Below, piece by piece: positions 1 through 8,405 of a stretch of DNA of 64,000 bases (its first letter is position 1; each line of letters starts with the position of its first letter). Both the position numbers and the translations under genes were made by a program. The notes under the pieces were generated by a model. The model worked only from the letters and a program-made list of their open reading frames with translations, was not told the origin of the DNA and did no database searches. The DNA comes from Streptomyces sp. SJL17-4. Lineage in GTDB: Bacteria > Actinomycetota > Actinomycetes > Streptomycetales > Streptomycetaceae. The stretch spans positions 3,658,001 through 3,722,000 of the forward strand of contig NZ_CP104578.1 of NCBI RefSeq assembly GCF_036826855.1, read 5' to 3'.

Positions 1-140
1 TCCTTGGCCGCTTCCTGGTCGACGTACGCGGGATTCGCGTCCCCGATCGCCTCGGCGAACTCGCGGATCTTCTCGCGGCCGACCTCGTAGGCAGGGGTGG
101 GCGGATAGGTCCGGCCCACGAAGGACTGGTCGAGCGCCAT
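1..140 (-). CDS. MaoC-like dehydratase, N-terminal fragment
   Basis: Only the first 46 or so codons are in the window; the gene runs off the left edge. It begins M-A-L-D-Q-S-F-V-G-R-T-Y-P-P and continues with the pattern of FAS1-like dehydratase-domain proteins (UPF0336 / MaoC family), hot-dog-fold proteins related to the (3R)-hydroxyacyl-ACP dehydratases of mycolate synthesis in mycobacteria. An AGGAGG ribosome-binding site sits 7 nt upstream of the ATG. It follows rpmG on the same strand, the usual actinobacterial position for this gene. The exact substrate in Streptomyces is not evident from the fragment. Confidence 0.75.
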   Translation of the reverse strand, partial: MALDQSFVGRTYPPTPAYEVGREKIREFAEAIGDANPAYVDQEAAK

Positions 141-176
141 GGACTCGATACCTCCTGGATTTGTTGCCGACAAACG

Positions 177-212
177 ACACGAGGCCGCCCCCGAGTGGGG
201 ACGGCCTCGTGT
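177..212 (-). terminator. rho-independent terminator after rpmG
   Basis: An 11-bp perfect inverted repeat (ACACGAGGCCG / CGGCCTCGTGT) around a 14-nt loop lies just after the rpmG stop codon. There is no strong T run, as is common in Streptomyces. It separates rpmG from the downstream MaoC-like gene, so that gene may be read partly by read-through or from its own promoter. Confidence 0.7.
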
Positions 213-222
213 ACGAGCCTGA

Positions 223-387
223 TTAGCGCGTCTCGCGGTGTGCAGTGTGCGAGTTGCAGCGGGGGCAGTGCTTCTTCATCTCAAGACGGTCCGGGTTGTT
301 ACGCCGGTTCTTCTTGGTGATGTAGTTCCGCTCCTTGCACTCCACGCAGGCCAGCGTGATCTTCGGGCGGACGTCGGTGGCAGCCAC
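223..387 (-). CDS. rpmG: 50S ribosomal protein L33
   Basis: A 54-residue ribosomal protein L33 of the large subunit. The sequence has the family core K-I-T-L-A-C-V-E-C and C-P-R-C, so the two Cys pairs of the zinc-binding (C+) form of L33 are present. Streptomyces usually has both C+ and C- paralogues, and this is the C+ type. The start is the GTG at 385-387, preceded by AAGGAG at good spacing; longer upstream reading would run into the tRNA genes. It lies downstream of tRNA-Met and tRNA-Thr and ends at a terminator hairpin. Confidence 0.96.
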
Positions 388-473
388 GTGAGTGCTCCTT
401 GGACGGATGGGACGGATGAACGCATAAAAGAGTAGCCGATCGAAGGACCGACCCCACAATCGGCTACCGTGTG

Positions 474-546
474 TAGCGGTGACCGGACTTGAACCGGTGA
501 CACAGCGATTATGAGCCGCTTGCTCTACCGACTGAGCTACACCGCT
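474..546 (-). tRNA. tRNA-Met (CAT)
   Basis: A full cloverleaf can be drawn on the minus strand. The 7-bp acceptor stem pairs AGCGGTG with CACCGCT, the discriminator is A73, and the T arm is ACCGG/CCGGT around TTCAAGT. The anticodon is CAT. Position 1 is A paired to T72, and the sequence is an elongator type, not the initiator. CCA is not encoded. It lies between tRNA-Thr and rpmG. Confidence 0.95.
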
Positions 547-560
547 TTGATGATCCGGAT

Positions 561-576
561 CCCGCCCGAAGGCGGG
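561..576 (-). other. short hairpin between tRNA-Thr and tRNA-Met
   Basis: A 6-bp perfect stem (CCCGCC/GGCGGG) with a CGAA tetraloop lies in the 45-nt spacer between the two tRNAs. It could be a processing signal or a weak attenuator of the tRNA-Thr/Met/rpmG transcript. Confidence 0.4.
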
Positions 577-591
577 GGTCCTTCTCACCAG

Positions 592-664
592 AGCCCCAAT
601 ACGGAATCGAACCGTAGACCTTCTCCTTACCATGGAGACGCTCTACCGACTGAGCTATTGGGGC
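592..664 (-). tRNA. tRNA-Thr (GGT)
   Basis: The minus-strand cloverleaf has acceptor stem GCCCCAA/TTGGGGC, an anticodon stem TCTCC/GGAGA with loop ATGGTAA giving anticodon GGT, and a T arm TACGG/CCGTA. Length is 73 nt, discriminator T, and CCA is not encoded. It is probably the first gene of the tRNA-Thr, tRNA-Met, rpmG transcript. Confidence 0.95.
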
Positions 665-675
665 GAGCGAGGAAG

Positions 676-705
676 ACATTACACGGTCTCCGGCCCATCA
701 CCCAA
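676..705 (-). promoter_or_regulatory. candidate promoter of the tRNA-Thr/tRNA-Met/rpmG unit
   Basis: On the minus strand TTGGGT and TAATGT are separated by 18 nt, with TAATGT ending about 12 nt before the mature 5' end of tRNA-Thr. This fits a housekeeping-sigma promoter. The rest of 665-870 is the divergent upstream region of the amidohydrolase gene and shows no gene. Confidence 0.45.
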
Positions 706-870
706 ATCCGTTTCGCAGCGCCCTCCCGACGGCCCTCACCAGGCGTCACGTACGCCACTCGTGGCCTCATCGGTACGACTATTGCGCTCCTCCTCGAAGC
801 TCGCTCCGAGCGCCCCTAGGCTCTGCCCCACCCTTCGTGATCTTGATCCTGAGGAGCCTTGAGGAGACCG

Positions 871-2160
871 ATGTCAGCCGACAGCAAGCAGCCCCAGCCG
901 CCCGAGGACGGGGCCGCCACCACGGCCGACTCGACCTCGCTCCTGCTCTCCCACGCACGGCTCACCGACGGGCGGACCGTGGACGTACGGCTCGTCGGCG
1001 GCCGGATCGAGGCGGTCGGCACGGCCGGCAGCCTCACCGCCGTGGGCGCCCGCGTGGACCTCGCCGGCTATCTGCTGCTGCCCGCCGCCGCCGAACCCCA
1101 CGCCCACTCCGACACCGCGCTCTCCGCCGACTCCCCCGGGCCCGTCTCGTACGCCCCCGAGGAGGTGCAGCGCCGGGCCACCGAGGCCGCGCTGCTCCAG
1201 CTCGGCCACGGCGCGACCGCGCTCCGCGCGCACGTACGGATCGGCGACGTGCACGGACTCGGCCCGCTCGAAGCCGTCCTCCAGGCCCGGCGCTCCCTGC
1301 GCGGACTCGTGGACCTGACCACGGTCGCGGTGCCCCGGCTGCTCACCGGGGTGGCGGGCGCGGACGGGCTCGCGATGCTGCGGGACGCGGTGAAGATGGG
1401 CGCCGGGGTGGTGGGCGGCTGCCCGGACGTCGACCCTGACCCGGCGGGGTACGTGGAGGCGGTCCTGGAGGTCGCGGCCGAGCACGGCGTACCGGTCGAC
1501 CTGCACACGGACGGGGACGACCCCGCCCGGCTCGCCCGGCTCGCGGCGATGGCCGGCGGGCTGCGGCCCGGGGTCACGATCGGCCCGTGCGCGGGCCTCG
1601 GCCGGCTCCCCTCCGACGTGGCGCGGCGGGCGGCGGACGGGCTCGCGGCGGCCGGGGTGACCGTGGTCTGCCTGCCGCAGGGCGGCTGCGGGGGTACGGA
1701 GCCGCGCGGCGCGGCGCCGGTACGGCTGCTGCGGGCGGCCGGGGTGCGGGTCGCGGCGGGCAGCGGGGCGATGCGGGACGTGGCCAACCCGGTCGGACGC
1801 GGCGATCCGCTGGAGGCGGCGTACCTCCTCGCCTCGCTCGGCGGGCTGCCGGCCGAGGAGGCGTACGCGGTGGTGAGCGCGGAGGCGCGGGCGGTGATGG
1901 GGCTGCCGGAGGTCCGGGTCGAGGCCGGTTTCCCGGCGGATCTGCTCGCGGTGCGCGGCGAGCGCCTGTCGGGCGTGCTGTCCCTCGCGTACAGCCGGAT
2001 CGTGGTGCACCGGGGGCGGGTGGTGGCCCGGACGAGCGCGGTGCGCGAGTACTGCGACTCGGCGGCGGCGCTCGACCTGCCGCGCCAGGCGCGCCCGGAG
2101 CGGCCGGAGCGGCCGCCCGAGCCGGGAAGCCCTCCGGCCGGTCCCGTCGTACGGTCGTGA
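871..2160 (+). CDS. amidohydrolase, cytosine-deaminase-like
   Basis: A 429-residue protein of the amidohydrolase superfamily, closest in pattern to cytosine deaminase/N-isopropylammelide hydrolase-type enzymes. Visible signs are the metal-binding H-A-H near residue 85, a second-shell H in V-D-L-H-T-D, and a late G-S-G-A-M-R-D stretch where cytosine deaminases carry G-S-D-N-V-R-D. The catalytic Asp of that motif is therefore replaced (G-S-G), so true cytosine deaminase activity is doubtful. The start is the ATG at 871 with GAGGAG just upstream; a TTG four codons earlier is less likely. The last 25 residues are Pro-rich. It is followed 3 nt later by an NAD(P)H-binding protein gene. Confidence 0.75.
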   Translation: MSADSKQPQPPEDGAATTADSTSLLLSHARLTDGRTVDVRLVGGRIEAVGTAGSLTAVGARVDLAGYLLLPAAAEPHAHSDTALSADSPGPVSYAPEEVQRRATEAALLQLGHGATALRAHVRIGDVHGLGPLEAVLQARRSLRGLVDLTTVAVPRLLTGVAGADGLAMLRDAVKMGAGVVGGCPDVDPDPAGYVEAVLEVAAEHGVPVDLHTDGDDPARLARLAAMAGGLRPGVTIGPCAGLGRLPSDVARRAADGLAAAGVTVVCLPQGGCGGTEPRGAAPVRLLRAAGVRVAAGSGAMRDVANPVGRGDPLEAAYLLASLGGLPAEEAYAVVSAEARAVMGLPEVRVEAGFPADLLAVRGERLSGVLSLAYSRIVVHRGRVVARTSAVREYCDSAAALDLPRQARPERPERPPEPGSPPAGPVVRS

Positions 2161-2162
2161 GT

Positions 2163-2819
2163 ATGCGCATCGTCATCGCTGGAGGACACGGACAGATCGC
2201 CCGGCGCCTGGAGAGGCTGCTCTCGGCGGGCGGGCACGAGGTCGCGGGAATCATCCGCAGACCGGAACAGGGCGGAGACCTGCGGGACGCGGGGGCCGAG
2301 CCCGTCGTCCTGGACCTGGAGACGGCGTCGGTCGAGATGGTCGCCGCCGTGCTCCAGGGCGCCGACGCGGCCGTCTTCGCGGCCGGTGCGGGCCCGGGCA
2401 GCGGCGTGGACCGCAAGGACTCGGTGGACCGCGCGGCGGCGGTTCTCTTCGCCGACGCGGCCGAACGCGCGGGCGTACGCCGGTACATCGTCGTCTCGTC
2501 GATGGGCGCCGACGCCACGCACGCGGGTGACGGGGTCTTCGACGCCTACCTGCGCGCCAAGGGGGCGGCCGACGACGACGTCCGCTCCCGTACGGCCCTG
2601 GACTGGACGGTCCTGCGCCCCGGCAGCCTCACGGACGACGCGGGCACCGGCCTGGTCCGCCTGGAGGCCCGCACGGGCCGCGGCCCGGTCCCCCGCGACG
2701 ACGTGGCGGCGACGATCGCCGAGCTCCTGGACACCCCGGCGACGGCCGGCCTGACCCTGGAACTGACCTCGGGCTCGACCCCGCTGTCGGTCGCGGTGAA
2801 GGACGTGGCCGGAAACTGA
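2163..2819 (+). CDS. NAD(P)H-binding (atypical SDR/NmrA-like) protein
   Basis: A 218-residue Rossmann protein starting with M-R-I-V-I-A-G-G-H-G-Q-I, the G-x-x-G-x-x-G dinucleotide-binding motif, followed by Y-I-V-V-S-S-M-G in the middle. This matches the short NAD(P)-dependent epimerase/NmrA-like family; substrate unknown. The ATG lies 3 nt after the stop of the amidohydrolase, implying translational coupling. A strong hairpin follows. Confidence 0.8.
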   Translation: MRIVIAGGHGQIARRLERLLSAGGHEVAGIIRRPEQGGDLRDAGAEPVVLDLETASVEMVAAVLQGADAAVFAAGAGPGSGVDRKDSVDRAAAVLFADAAERAGVRRYIVVSSMGADATHAGDGVFDAYLRAKGAADDDVRSRTALDWTVLRPGSLTDDAGTGLVRLEARTGRGPVPRDDVAATIAELLDTPATAGLTLELTSGSTPLSVAVKDVAGN

Positions 2820-2860
2820 CCGCTCCGGCATCACTCCCGGCATCACTCCCGGAAACGAAG

Positions 2861-2892
2861 GAAGGCCCCCGGTGCAAGCACCGGGGACCTTC
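2861..2892. terminator. bidirectional terminator hairpin
   Basis: A 15-bp stem with one mismatch and a 2-nt AA loop lies between the convergent NAD(P)H-binding gene (+) and tRNA-Tyr (-). It probably serves both. Confidence 0.75.
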
Positions 2893-2901
2893 CGTTTCGC
2901 G

Positions 2902-2983
2902 TGGCGACGCCAGGATTCGAACCTGGGTAGGCTAAGCCGACGGATTTACAGTCCGCTCCCATTGGCCACTCGGGCACATCGCC
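2902..2983 (-). tRNA. tRNA-Tyr (GTA)
   Basis: An 82-nt class II tRNA on the minus strand: acceptor GGCGATG pairing with CGTCGCC, long variable arm, T arm ending CCTGG, discriminator A73, anticodon GTA. CCA is not encoded. In S. coelicolor the integrative element SLP1 inserts in a tRNA-Tyr gene (established knowledge). No integrase gene lies beside this copy, so if it is the equivalent site it is unoccupied here. Confidence 0.95.
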
Positions 2984-3153
2984 ATGAGATCGCTGCCGTG
3001 GAGCCGCTTTTCGGCGGTGTTCCGTGGCAACGACGTAAACAATACCTGATCCCCGGGGGTGGTTCGCCACCGGATTGATCAGCGGTTCGGGCCGTGACTC
3101 ACCCCCTAGGCTTTGGGCTGTACCCCAAACATCCGAGCAAGGAGCCACTAGTC

Positions 3154-3645
3154 ATGGCCGACTCCAGTTTCGACATCGTGTCCAAGGTCGAGCGGCAGGA
3201 GGTCGACAACGCCCTCAACCAGGCCGTGAAGGAGATCTCGCAGCGCTACGACTTCAAGGGAACCAACGCCTCGATCTCGTGGTCGGGCGAGAAGATCCTC
3301 ATGCAGGCCAACGGCGAGGAGCGCGTCATGGCGATCCTCGACATCTTCCAGACCAAGCTGATCAAGCGGGGGATCTCGCTGAAGTCGCTGGACGTCGAGG
3401 GTGAGCCGCAGCTGTCCGGCAAGGAGTACAAGCTCTTCGCGTCGGTCACCGAGGGCATCTCCCAGGAGAACGCCAAGAAGGTCGCGAAGGCCATCCGCGA
3501 CGAGGGCCCCAAGGGCGTCAAGGCGCAGGTCCAGGGTGACGAGCTGCGGGTCAGCTCGAAGAGCCGGGACGACCTGCAGGCCGTGCAGGCGCTGCTCAAG
3601 GGCAAGGACTTCGACTTCGCGATCCAGTTCGTGAACTACCGCTGA
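3154..3645 (+). CDS. YajQ family nucleotide-binding protein
   Basis: A 163-residue member of the YajQ (UPF0234) family with the conserved start [11 protein letters not shown] and the inner R-Y-D-F-K-G-T segment. E. coli YajQ-like proteins bind nucleotides, and Xanthomonas homologues bind cyclic-di-GMP (established). The length is typical. The ATG at 3154 has AAGGAG 9 nt upstream. The gene stands alone between tRNA-Tyr and ogt. Confidence 0.93.
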   Translation: MADSSFDIVSKVERQEVDNALNQAVKEISQRYDFKGTNASISWSGEKILMQANGEERVMAILDIFQTKLIKRGISLKSLDVEGEPQLSGKEYKLFASVTEGISQENAKKVAKAIRDEGPKGVKAQVQGDELRVSSKSRDDLQAVQALLKGKDFDFAIQFVNYR

Positions 3646-3719
3646 CCTCGTAGCGGGTCGTGAGGCCCGTGTCCGAATACCGCCAGCCCGAGGCTCGGCG
3701 GGGATCGCACACTGGAGTC

Positions 3720-4226
3720 ATGAACGACACCACCGTGTACGCGTACGTCGACGGCCCCCTGGGCGAGATGCTGCTGGTCGGGCGGCTCGCCGAAGGGGGC
3801 CGTGCCGTGCTGCGCTCGCTGTCCCTGCCGGGGCAGAAGGGCGCCGTCGAGGTCGGGGACGGGTGGACCCTGGCACCCGCGGCCTTCGCCGAGGTCGCCG
3901 GGCAGCTCGGTGAGTACTTCGCCGGGCGGCGCGACCGGTTCGACCTGCCGCTCGACGGCGACGCCGGGACCGAATTCCAGCGGCGCGTCTGGCGGGCCCT
4001 GGAGGAGATCCCGTACGGCACGACCGTCTCGTACGGGGAGATCGCCCGGCGGGTCGGCTCCTCGGGCGCCGGTGTACGGGCCGTGGGGACCGCGATCGGG
4101 CGCAATCCGCTGCTCGTGGTGCGGCCCTGCCACCGGGTGATCGGCGCCGACGGGAGCCTTCGCGGCTACGCCGCCGGGCTCGACCGCAAGGAGCGGCTCC
4201 TCGGGCTCGAAGGGGCCCCCGTGTGA
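3720..4226 (+). CDS. ogt: methylated-DNA-[protein]-cysteine S-methyltransferase
   Basis: A 168-residue suicide alkyltransferase that removes methyl or alkyl groups from O6-alkylguanine (and O4-alkylthymine) in DNA. The active-site motif P-C-H-R-V is at residues 136-140 with acceptor Cys137, preceded by the I-P-Y-G-T-T-V-S-Y-G-E helix-turn-helix segment near 97-107. There is no Ada-type N-terminal domain, so it is Ogt-like. The stop overlaps the GTG start of alkB by 4 nt, making a two-gene alkylation-repair operon. Confidence 0.93.
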   Translation: MNDTTVYAYVDGPLGEMLLVGRLAEGGRAVLRSLSLPGQKGAVEVGDGWTLAPAAFAEVAGQLGEYFAGRRDRFDLPLDGDAGTEFQRRVWRALEEIPYGTTVSYGEIARRVGSSGAGVRAVGTAIGRNPLLVVRPCHRVIGADGSLRGYAAGLDRKERLLGLEGAPV

Positions 4227-4858
4227 CCGAGGGACTGTTTCCCCGCGAGCGCGCCACGATCGCGCCCGGCGCGGTGCACGTGCCCGCGTGGCTCCCGCTC
4301 GCGCGGCAGCGGGAGTTGGTGGACGTCTGCCGGGAGTGGGGGCGCGGTCCGGTGCCGTACCGGCAGACCGTGCTGCCCGGTGGCGGGGTCATGTCGGTGC
4401 GGTCGCTGTGTCTGGGCCGGCAGTGGGTGCCGTATCGCTATCTCGACTCCGTCGGGGTTCCGCTGCCCGAGTGGCTCGTCGGCCTGGGCCGGGAGGCGCT
4501 CGTCGAGGCGTACGGGGACGACGGCGGGTTCGCTCCCGACACCGCGCTGGTGAACTTCTACGCGCCGGGGGCGCGGATGGGGATGCACCAGGACCGCGAG
4601 GAGCGTTCGAGCGCGCCGGTGGTGTCGCTGAGCCTCGGGGACCGGTGCGTGTTCCGCTTCGGCAACGAGGAGAGCCGGGGGCGGCCGTACCAGGACGTCG
4701 AGCTGGCCTCCGGCGATCTGTTCGTCTTCGGCGGGGCTTCGCGCTGGGTCCATCACGGGGTGCCGAAGGTCTGGCCGGGGACGGCCGAACCCTCGCTCGG
4801 GCTTGCCGGGCGACTCAACATCACCTTGCGGGAGACCGGGCTCGCGGGCACCCCCTAG
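4223..4858 (+). CDS. alkB: AlkB-type Fe(II)/2-oxoglutarate dioxygenase
   Basis: A 211-residue DNA repair dioxygenase that oxidatively demethylates 1-methyladenine and 3-methylcytosine. The iron ligands are visible as M-H-Q-D (His122, Asp124) and H-H-G-V (His177 or 178). The 2-oxoglutarate-binding R-x-N-x-T-x-R motif occurs at 197-203. The GTG start lies inside the ogt stop region (GTGA overlap), so the two repair genes are co-translated. Confidence 0.93.
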   Translation: MTEGLFPRERATIAPGAVHVPAWLPLARQRELVDVCREWGRGPVPYRQTVLPGGGVMSVRSLCLGRQWVPYRYLDSVGVPLPEWLVGLGREALVEAYGDDGGFAPDTALVNFYAPGARMGMHQDREERSSAPVVSLSLGDRCVFRFGNEESRGRPYQDVELASGDLFVFGGASRWVHHGVPKVWPGTAEPSLGLAGRLNITLRETGLAGTP

Positions 4859-4868
4859 GCTGCGCGGC

Positions 4869-6107
4869 ATGAGTGCTGAGCTGCGCCGGTCCCTCGGTGT
4901 CTTCGACGCGGTCGTGATCGGGCTCGGCGCCATGATCGGGGCCGGGATCTTCGTCGCGCTCGGGCCCGCCGCCGGGGCGGCCGGGTCCGGGGGCGGGCTG
5001 CTCCTCGCGCTGGGGATCGCCGCCGTCGTCGCGTACTGCAATGCCATGGCCTCGGCACGGCTCGCCGCCCGGTACCCCAGTTCGGGCGGCACCTATGTGT
5101 ACGGTCGCGAATGCCTCGGATCGTTCTGGGGGTACCTCGCCGGCTGGGCGTTCGTGGTCGGCAAGACGGCCTCCTGCGCGGCGATGGCGCTGACCGTCGG
5201 CGCGTACGTGTGGCCGGGGCAGGCGCACGCGGTGGCGGTGGCCGCCGTGGTGGCCCTGACAGCCGTCAACTACCGGGGAGTTCAGAAGTCCGCGCTGCTC
5301 ACCCGGGTGGTCGTGGCGCTCGTCCTCGCGGTGCTCGCCGCTGTCGTCGTGGCGTCCTTCGGGGGCGGCGACGCGTCACCGCTCGCGCCCGGCGGGGAGC
5401 TCACCGTCGGCGGGGTTCTCCAGGCCGCGGGTTTGCTCTTCTTCGCATTCGCGGGGTACGCGCGCATCGCCACGCTCGGCGAGGAGGTCCGCGACCCGGC
5501 CCGCACGATCCCCCGGGCCGTACCGATCGCGCTCGGCATCGCGCTCGTCGTCTACACGCTCGTCGCGGTGAGCGTGCTCACCGTCCTCGGCCCCGGGGCC
5601 CTCGCCGACTCCCCCGCCCCGCTGACGGACGCCGCCCGGGCCGCGGGCGCCTCCTGGCTGGTGCCGGTGGTCGCCGTGGGGGCGGCCGTCGCCGCGCTCG
5701 GCTCGCTGCTGTCACTGATCCTCGGGGTGTCCCGTACGACCCTGGCGATGGCCCGGGACGCCTATCTGCCGACCGCGCTCGCGGCCGTCCACCCCCGCTT
5801 CCAGGTGCCGCACCGGGCCGAGCTCGCGGTGGGCGCGGTGGTGGCCGTGGTCGCGGCGACGGCGGACGTGCGGGGCGCGATCGGCTTCTCGTCCTTCGGG
5901 GTACTCGTCTACTACGGCATCGCGAACGCCTCCGCCTGGACCCTGGGGCCCGCGCACCGGCCGCTCGCCGCGCTCGGGCTCGCCGGGTGCGCGGCGCTCG
6001 CCTTCGCGCTGCCGCTCGGCGCGGTCCTCGCGGGGTCCGGGGTGGTCGCCGCGGGCGTGGTGACGTGGGCGATCAGCCGAGGACGAGCCGTACCCCCGCC
6101 TTCCTGA
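4869..6107 (+). CDS. APC family amino-acid permease
   Basis: A 412-residue integral membrane protein with about 12 hydrophobic helices. The conserved APC start L-G-A-M-I-G-A-G-I-F is at about residues 19-28. It probably moves amino acids or amines with H+ or Na+; substrate unknown. The ATG is 10 nt after the alkB stop. The C-terminus overlaps the 3' end of the convergent barstar-like gene by 35 nt. Confidence 0.85.
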   Translation: MSAELRRSLGVFDAVVIGLGAMIGAGIFVALGPAAGAAGSGGGLLLALGIAAVVAYCNAMASARLAARYPSSGGTYVYGRECLGSFWGYLAGWAFVVGKTASCAAMALTVGAYVWPGQAHAVAVAAVVALTAVNYRGVQKSALLTRVVVALVLAVLAAVVVASFGGGDASPLAPGGELTVGGVLQAAGLLFFAFAGYARIATLGEEVRDPARTIPRAVPIALGIALVVYTLVAVSVLTVLGPGALADSPAPLTDAARAAGASWLVPVVAVGAAVAALGSLLSLILGVSRTTLAMARDAYLPTALAAVHPRFQVPHRAELAVGAVVAVVAATADVRGAIGFSSFGVLVYYGIANASAWTLGPAHRPLAALGLAGCAALAFALPLGAVLAGSGVVAAGVVTWAISRGRAVPPPS

Positions 6108-7008
6108 GGCCGTCGGCCAGCTCCTGGAACGTCGCGGGACGGTGTCCGCGCCAGGGCTGGACCCCCAGGCAGACACGGGCCACGTCGGCCCGGTGCCAGA
6201 CGAGCGTGATGCCCGCCCAGTCCTCTCCGAACACCCCGGCCCCGGCATCGGGCCCCGGCCCGCAGGCCGGGCCGTACACGGCCTCCCCCAGGGCGCACAG
6301 GAAGGAGACCTCGTCGACGACGTCCGTCCCGTCGAGGTCGTACGTGGCTCCCGGGACGATCTCCGGGGCGCCGTGCGGGCGGCGGGCGGCCTGCCTCAGC
6401 CACTCGCCGCGCGCCGCACCGGTGAACCGCCGCCAGGTGCCGGGCTCGGCCGGTCTGCCGCCGAAGAACAGGTCCCACACCTCGCGGGTCTGCGGCGGCA
6501 CGAGCCGCGCGCGGGGGAAGGCCACGGTCAGGTCGACCAGGCCGCGGTGGTCGGCGGAGGTGTCCCAGCCGGTGACGCGGCCCGCCTCGCCCCCGTGGTG
6601 CAGATCACCGACCCAGGCCAGCACCCGGTAGTCGACCGCGTCGAACTCCTCCGCCCCCGCGGCGAGCGCGTCGCGAAGCGCCCCGCGCGGCGAGCAGCCG
6701 AGGAAGGTGACCTCGGTGTGGGTGACCTCCGTCGGCGGCTCGGGCGAGATCCGTATCAGGTTGGCGCAGCGGGCCGGGCGGGTGCCGTGGGGCCGGCGAC
6801 GGGGGCCGCCCGTCGTCTCGACGGTCACGGCGTCCCCGCGCGCGCCGAGGACGCGGACCCCTTCGAGGCGCCACAGGCCGTCGGGAACCTCCACGTCCAG
6901 TACGCCGAGCGGCGCCGAGCCCTCCACGAGCGCCTCGGTGACGGCCCGGGCCAGCTCCCCGCGCGGCTCGCAGCCGCGGAGCTCGTAGCGCACGGGCGGC
7001 GCCGGCAC
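6073..7008 (-). CDS. barstar-family protein, 5' end apparently frameshifted
   Basis: The open frame gives 311 residues. The C-terminal 90 or so match the barstar (barnase-inhibitor) fold pattern, including D-E-V-S-F-L-C-A-L-G-E and a final F-Q-E-L-A-D-G-L. The N-terminal part is a Streptomyces-specific region with two C-x-P-R-G repeats (G-C-E-P-R-G, G-C-S-P-R-G). No barnase-type ribonuclease gene is beside it. The frame given starts at GTG 7008. However, 7018-7090 in another frame reads V-Q-N-P-R-Y-A-L-L and ends D-V-D-G-V-R with excellent codon use; it begins right after the yccF stop and looks like the true N-terminus. Dropping one base of the C run at 7014-7017 joins the frames. Confidence 0.7.
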   Translation of the reverse strand: MPAPPVRYELRGCEPRGELARAVTEALVEGSAPLGVLDVEVPDGLWRLEGVRVLGARGDAVTVETTGGPRRRPHGTRPARCANLIRISPEPPTEVTHTEVTFLGCSPRGALRDALAAGAEEFDAVDYRVLAWVGDLHHGGEAGRVTGWDTSADHRGLVDLTVAFPRARLVPPQTREVWDLFFGGRPAEPGTWRRFTGAARGEWLRQAARRPHGAPEIVPGATYDLDGTDVVDEVSFLCALGEAVYGPACGPGPDAGAGVFGEDWAGITLVWHRADVARVCLGVQPWRGHRPATFQELADGLRKAGVRLVLG

Positions 7009-7090
7009 GGGCTCCCCGTACGCCGTCGACGTCCTTGCAGAGGGCGACGGCGTACGAGCCGGAGAGGAGCGCGTATCGGGGGTTCTGCAC

Positions 7091-7489
7091 TCAGCTGCCC
7101 GCGTATCCGTACGCCTGGTCCGTGGGGACGATCTCCTTGCCGAGGGGCAGCAGCGACACCGGGATCAGCTTGAAGTTCGCGATGCCGAGCGGGATGCCGA
7201 TGATCGTGATGCAGAGGGCGATGCCGGTGGTGATGTGGCCGAGGGCGAGCCACCAGCCGGCGAGGATCAGCCACAGGACGTTGCCCACGCAGGAGGGCGC
7301 GCCCGCGTCGCGGCGGTCCACGACCGTGTGCCCGAAGGGCCACAGGGCGTAGATCCCGATGCGGAACGCGGCGAGTCCGAAGGGGATGCCGATGATCGTG
7401 ATGCAGAGCAGGACGCCCGCCAGCATGTAGCCGAGGAACATCCAGAATCCGCAGAGCACCAGCCAAATGACGTTGAGGATCGTCTTCAC
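7091..7489 (-). CDS. YccF domain inner-membrane protein
   Basis: A 132-residue membrane protein made of two YccF (DUF307) repeats, each ending in the hallmark C-I-T-I-I-G-I-P (residues about 29-36 and 93-100). The family is predicted to form a small multi-helix inner-membrane protein of unknown function. The GTG start at 7489 overlaps the htpX stop by 4 nt, so it is translationally coupled to the HtpX protease, hinting at membrane-stress context. Confidence 0.87.
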   Translation of the reverse strand: MKTILNVIWLVLCGFWMFLGYMLAGVLLCITIIGIPFGLAAFRIGIYALWPFGHTVVDRRDAGAPSCVGNVLWLILAGWWLALGHITTGIALCITIIGIPLGIANFKLIPVSLLPLGKEIVPTDQAYGYAGS

Positions 7490-8349
7490 GGGCGTCGACC
7501 TGCCATCTGTTCGAGGCGAGCGATCCGCTCGGCCATCGGCGGGTGGGTGGAGAACATCTTGGACACGCCCTTTCCGGGCCCGAACGGGTTCGCGATCATC
7601 ATGTGGCTCGCGGTCTCGATCCGGGGCTCGGCGGGCAGGGGCAGCTGCTTGGTGCCCGCGTCCAGCTTCCGCAGGGCGCTGGCCAGGGCCAGCGGGTCGC
7701 CGGTGAGCTGGGCTCCGGAGGCGTCGGCCTCGTACTCGCGGGAGCGGGAGATGGCCAGCTGGATGATCGAGGCGGCCACCGGGCCGAGGATGAGGATCAG
7801 GAGGTAGCCGAGGATGCCCGGCCCGTCGTCGTCGTTGGAGCGGCCGACCGGGATCAGCCAGGCGAAGTTCACCAGGAACATGATCACGGAGGCGAGTGCT
7901 CCGGCGACCGAGGAGATGAGGATGTCCCGGTTGTAGACGTGGCTCAGCTCGTGGCCGATGACTCCGCGCAGCTCGCGCTCGTCGAGGATCGCGAGGATGC
8001 CCTCGGTGCAGCACACCGCGGCGTTCCGCGGGTTGCGGCCGGTCGCGAAGGCGTTGGGCGCCTGGGTCGGCGAGATGTAGAGCCGGGGCATGGGCTGACG
8101 CGCCTGTGTGGAGAGCTCCCGCACCATCTTGTAGAGCGCGGGAGCCTCGAACTCGCTGACCGGACGGGCGCGCATGGCACGCAGCGCCAGCTTGTCGCTG
8201 TTCCAGTACGCGTACGCGTTGGTGCCGAGCGCCACCAACAGCGCGACGATCAGCCCCGTACGTCCGAAGAAGCTGCCGATGACGATGATGAGGGCGGAGA
8301 GCCCTCCGAGAAGTACGGCGGTCCTCAGCCCGTTGTGCCGGCGGTGCAC
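7486..8349 (-). CDS. htpX: membrane zinc metalloprotease HtpX
   Basis: A 287-residue M48B protease that degrades misfolded membrane proteins. Two N-terminal membrane helices (about 10-50) precede the zinc site H-E-L-S-H at 133-137. The third ligand is the Glu in R-E-Y-E-A-D (about 205-209), and a second helix pair lies around 148-200. Start GTG at 8349 with GGAGGG 8 nt upstream. It overlaps yccF. Confidence 0.95.
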   Translation of the reverse strand: MHRRHNGLRTAVLLGGLSALIIVIGSFFGRTGLIVALLVALGTNAYAYWNSDKLALRAMRARPVSEFEAPALYKMVRELSTQARQPMPRLYISPTQAPNAFATGRNPRNAAVCCTEGILAILDERELRGVIGHELSHVYNRDILISSVAGALASVIMFLVNFAWLIPVGRSNDDDGPGILGYLLILILGPVAASIIQLAISRSREYEADASGAQLTGDPLALASALRKLDAGTKQLPLPAEPRIETASHMMIANPFGPGKGVSKMFSTHPPMAERIARLEQMAGRRP

Positions 8350-8405
8350 GGTACGCCCTCCAAGTGGTGCGGCAGGGGAACCCTTTGCTTCGTGGTCGTC
8401 CTCCC

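Noticed and set aside
871..2160. Naming the amidohydrolase codA (cytosine deaminase)
   Set aside because: The G-S-D motif expected at the active site reads G-S-G, so substrate identity is not supported.
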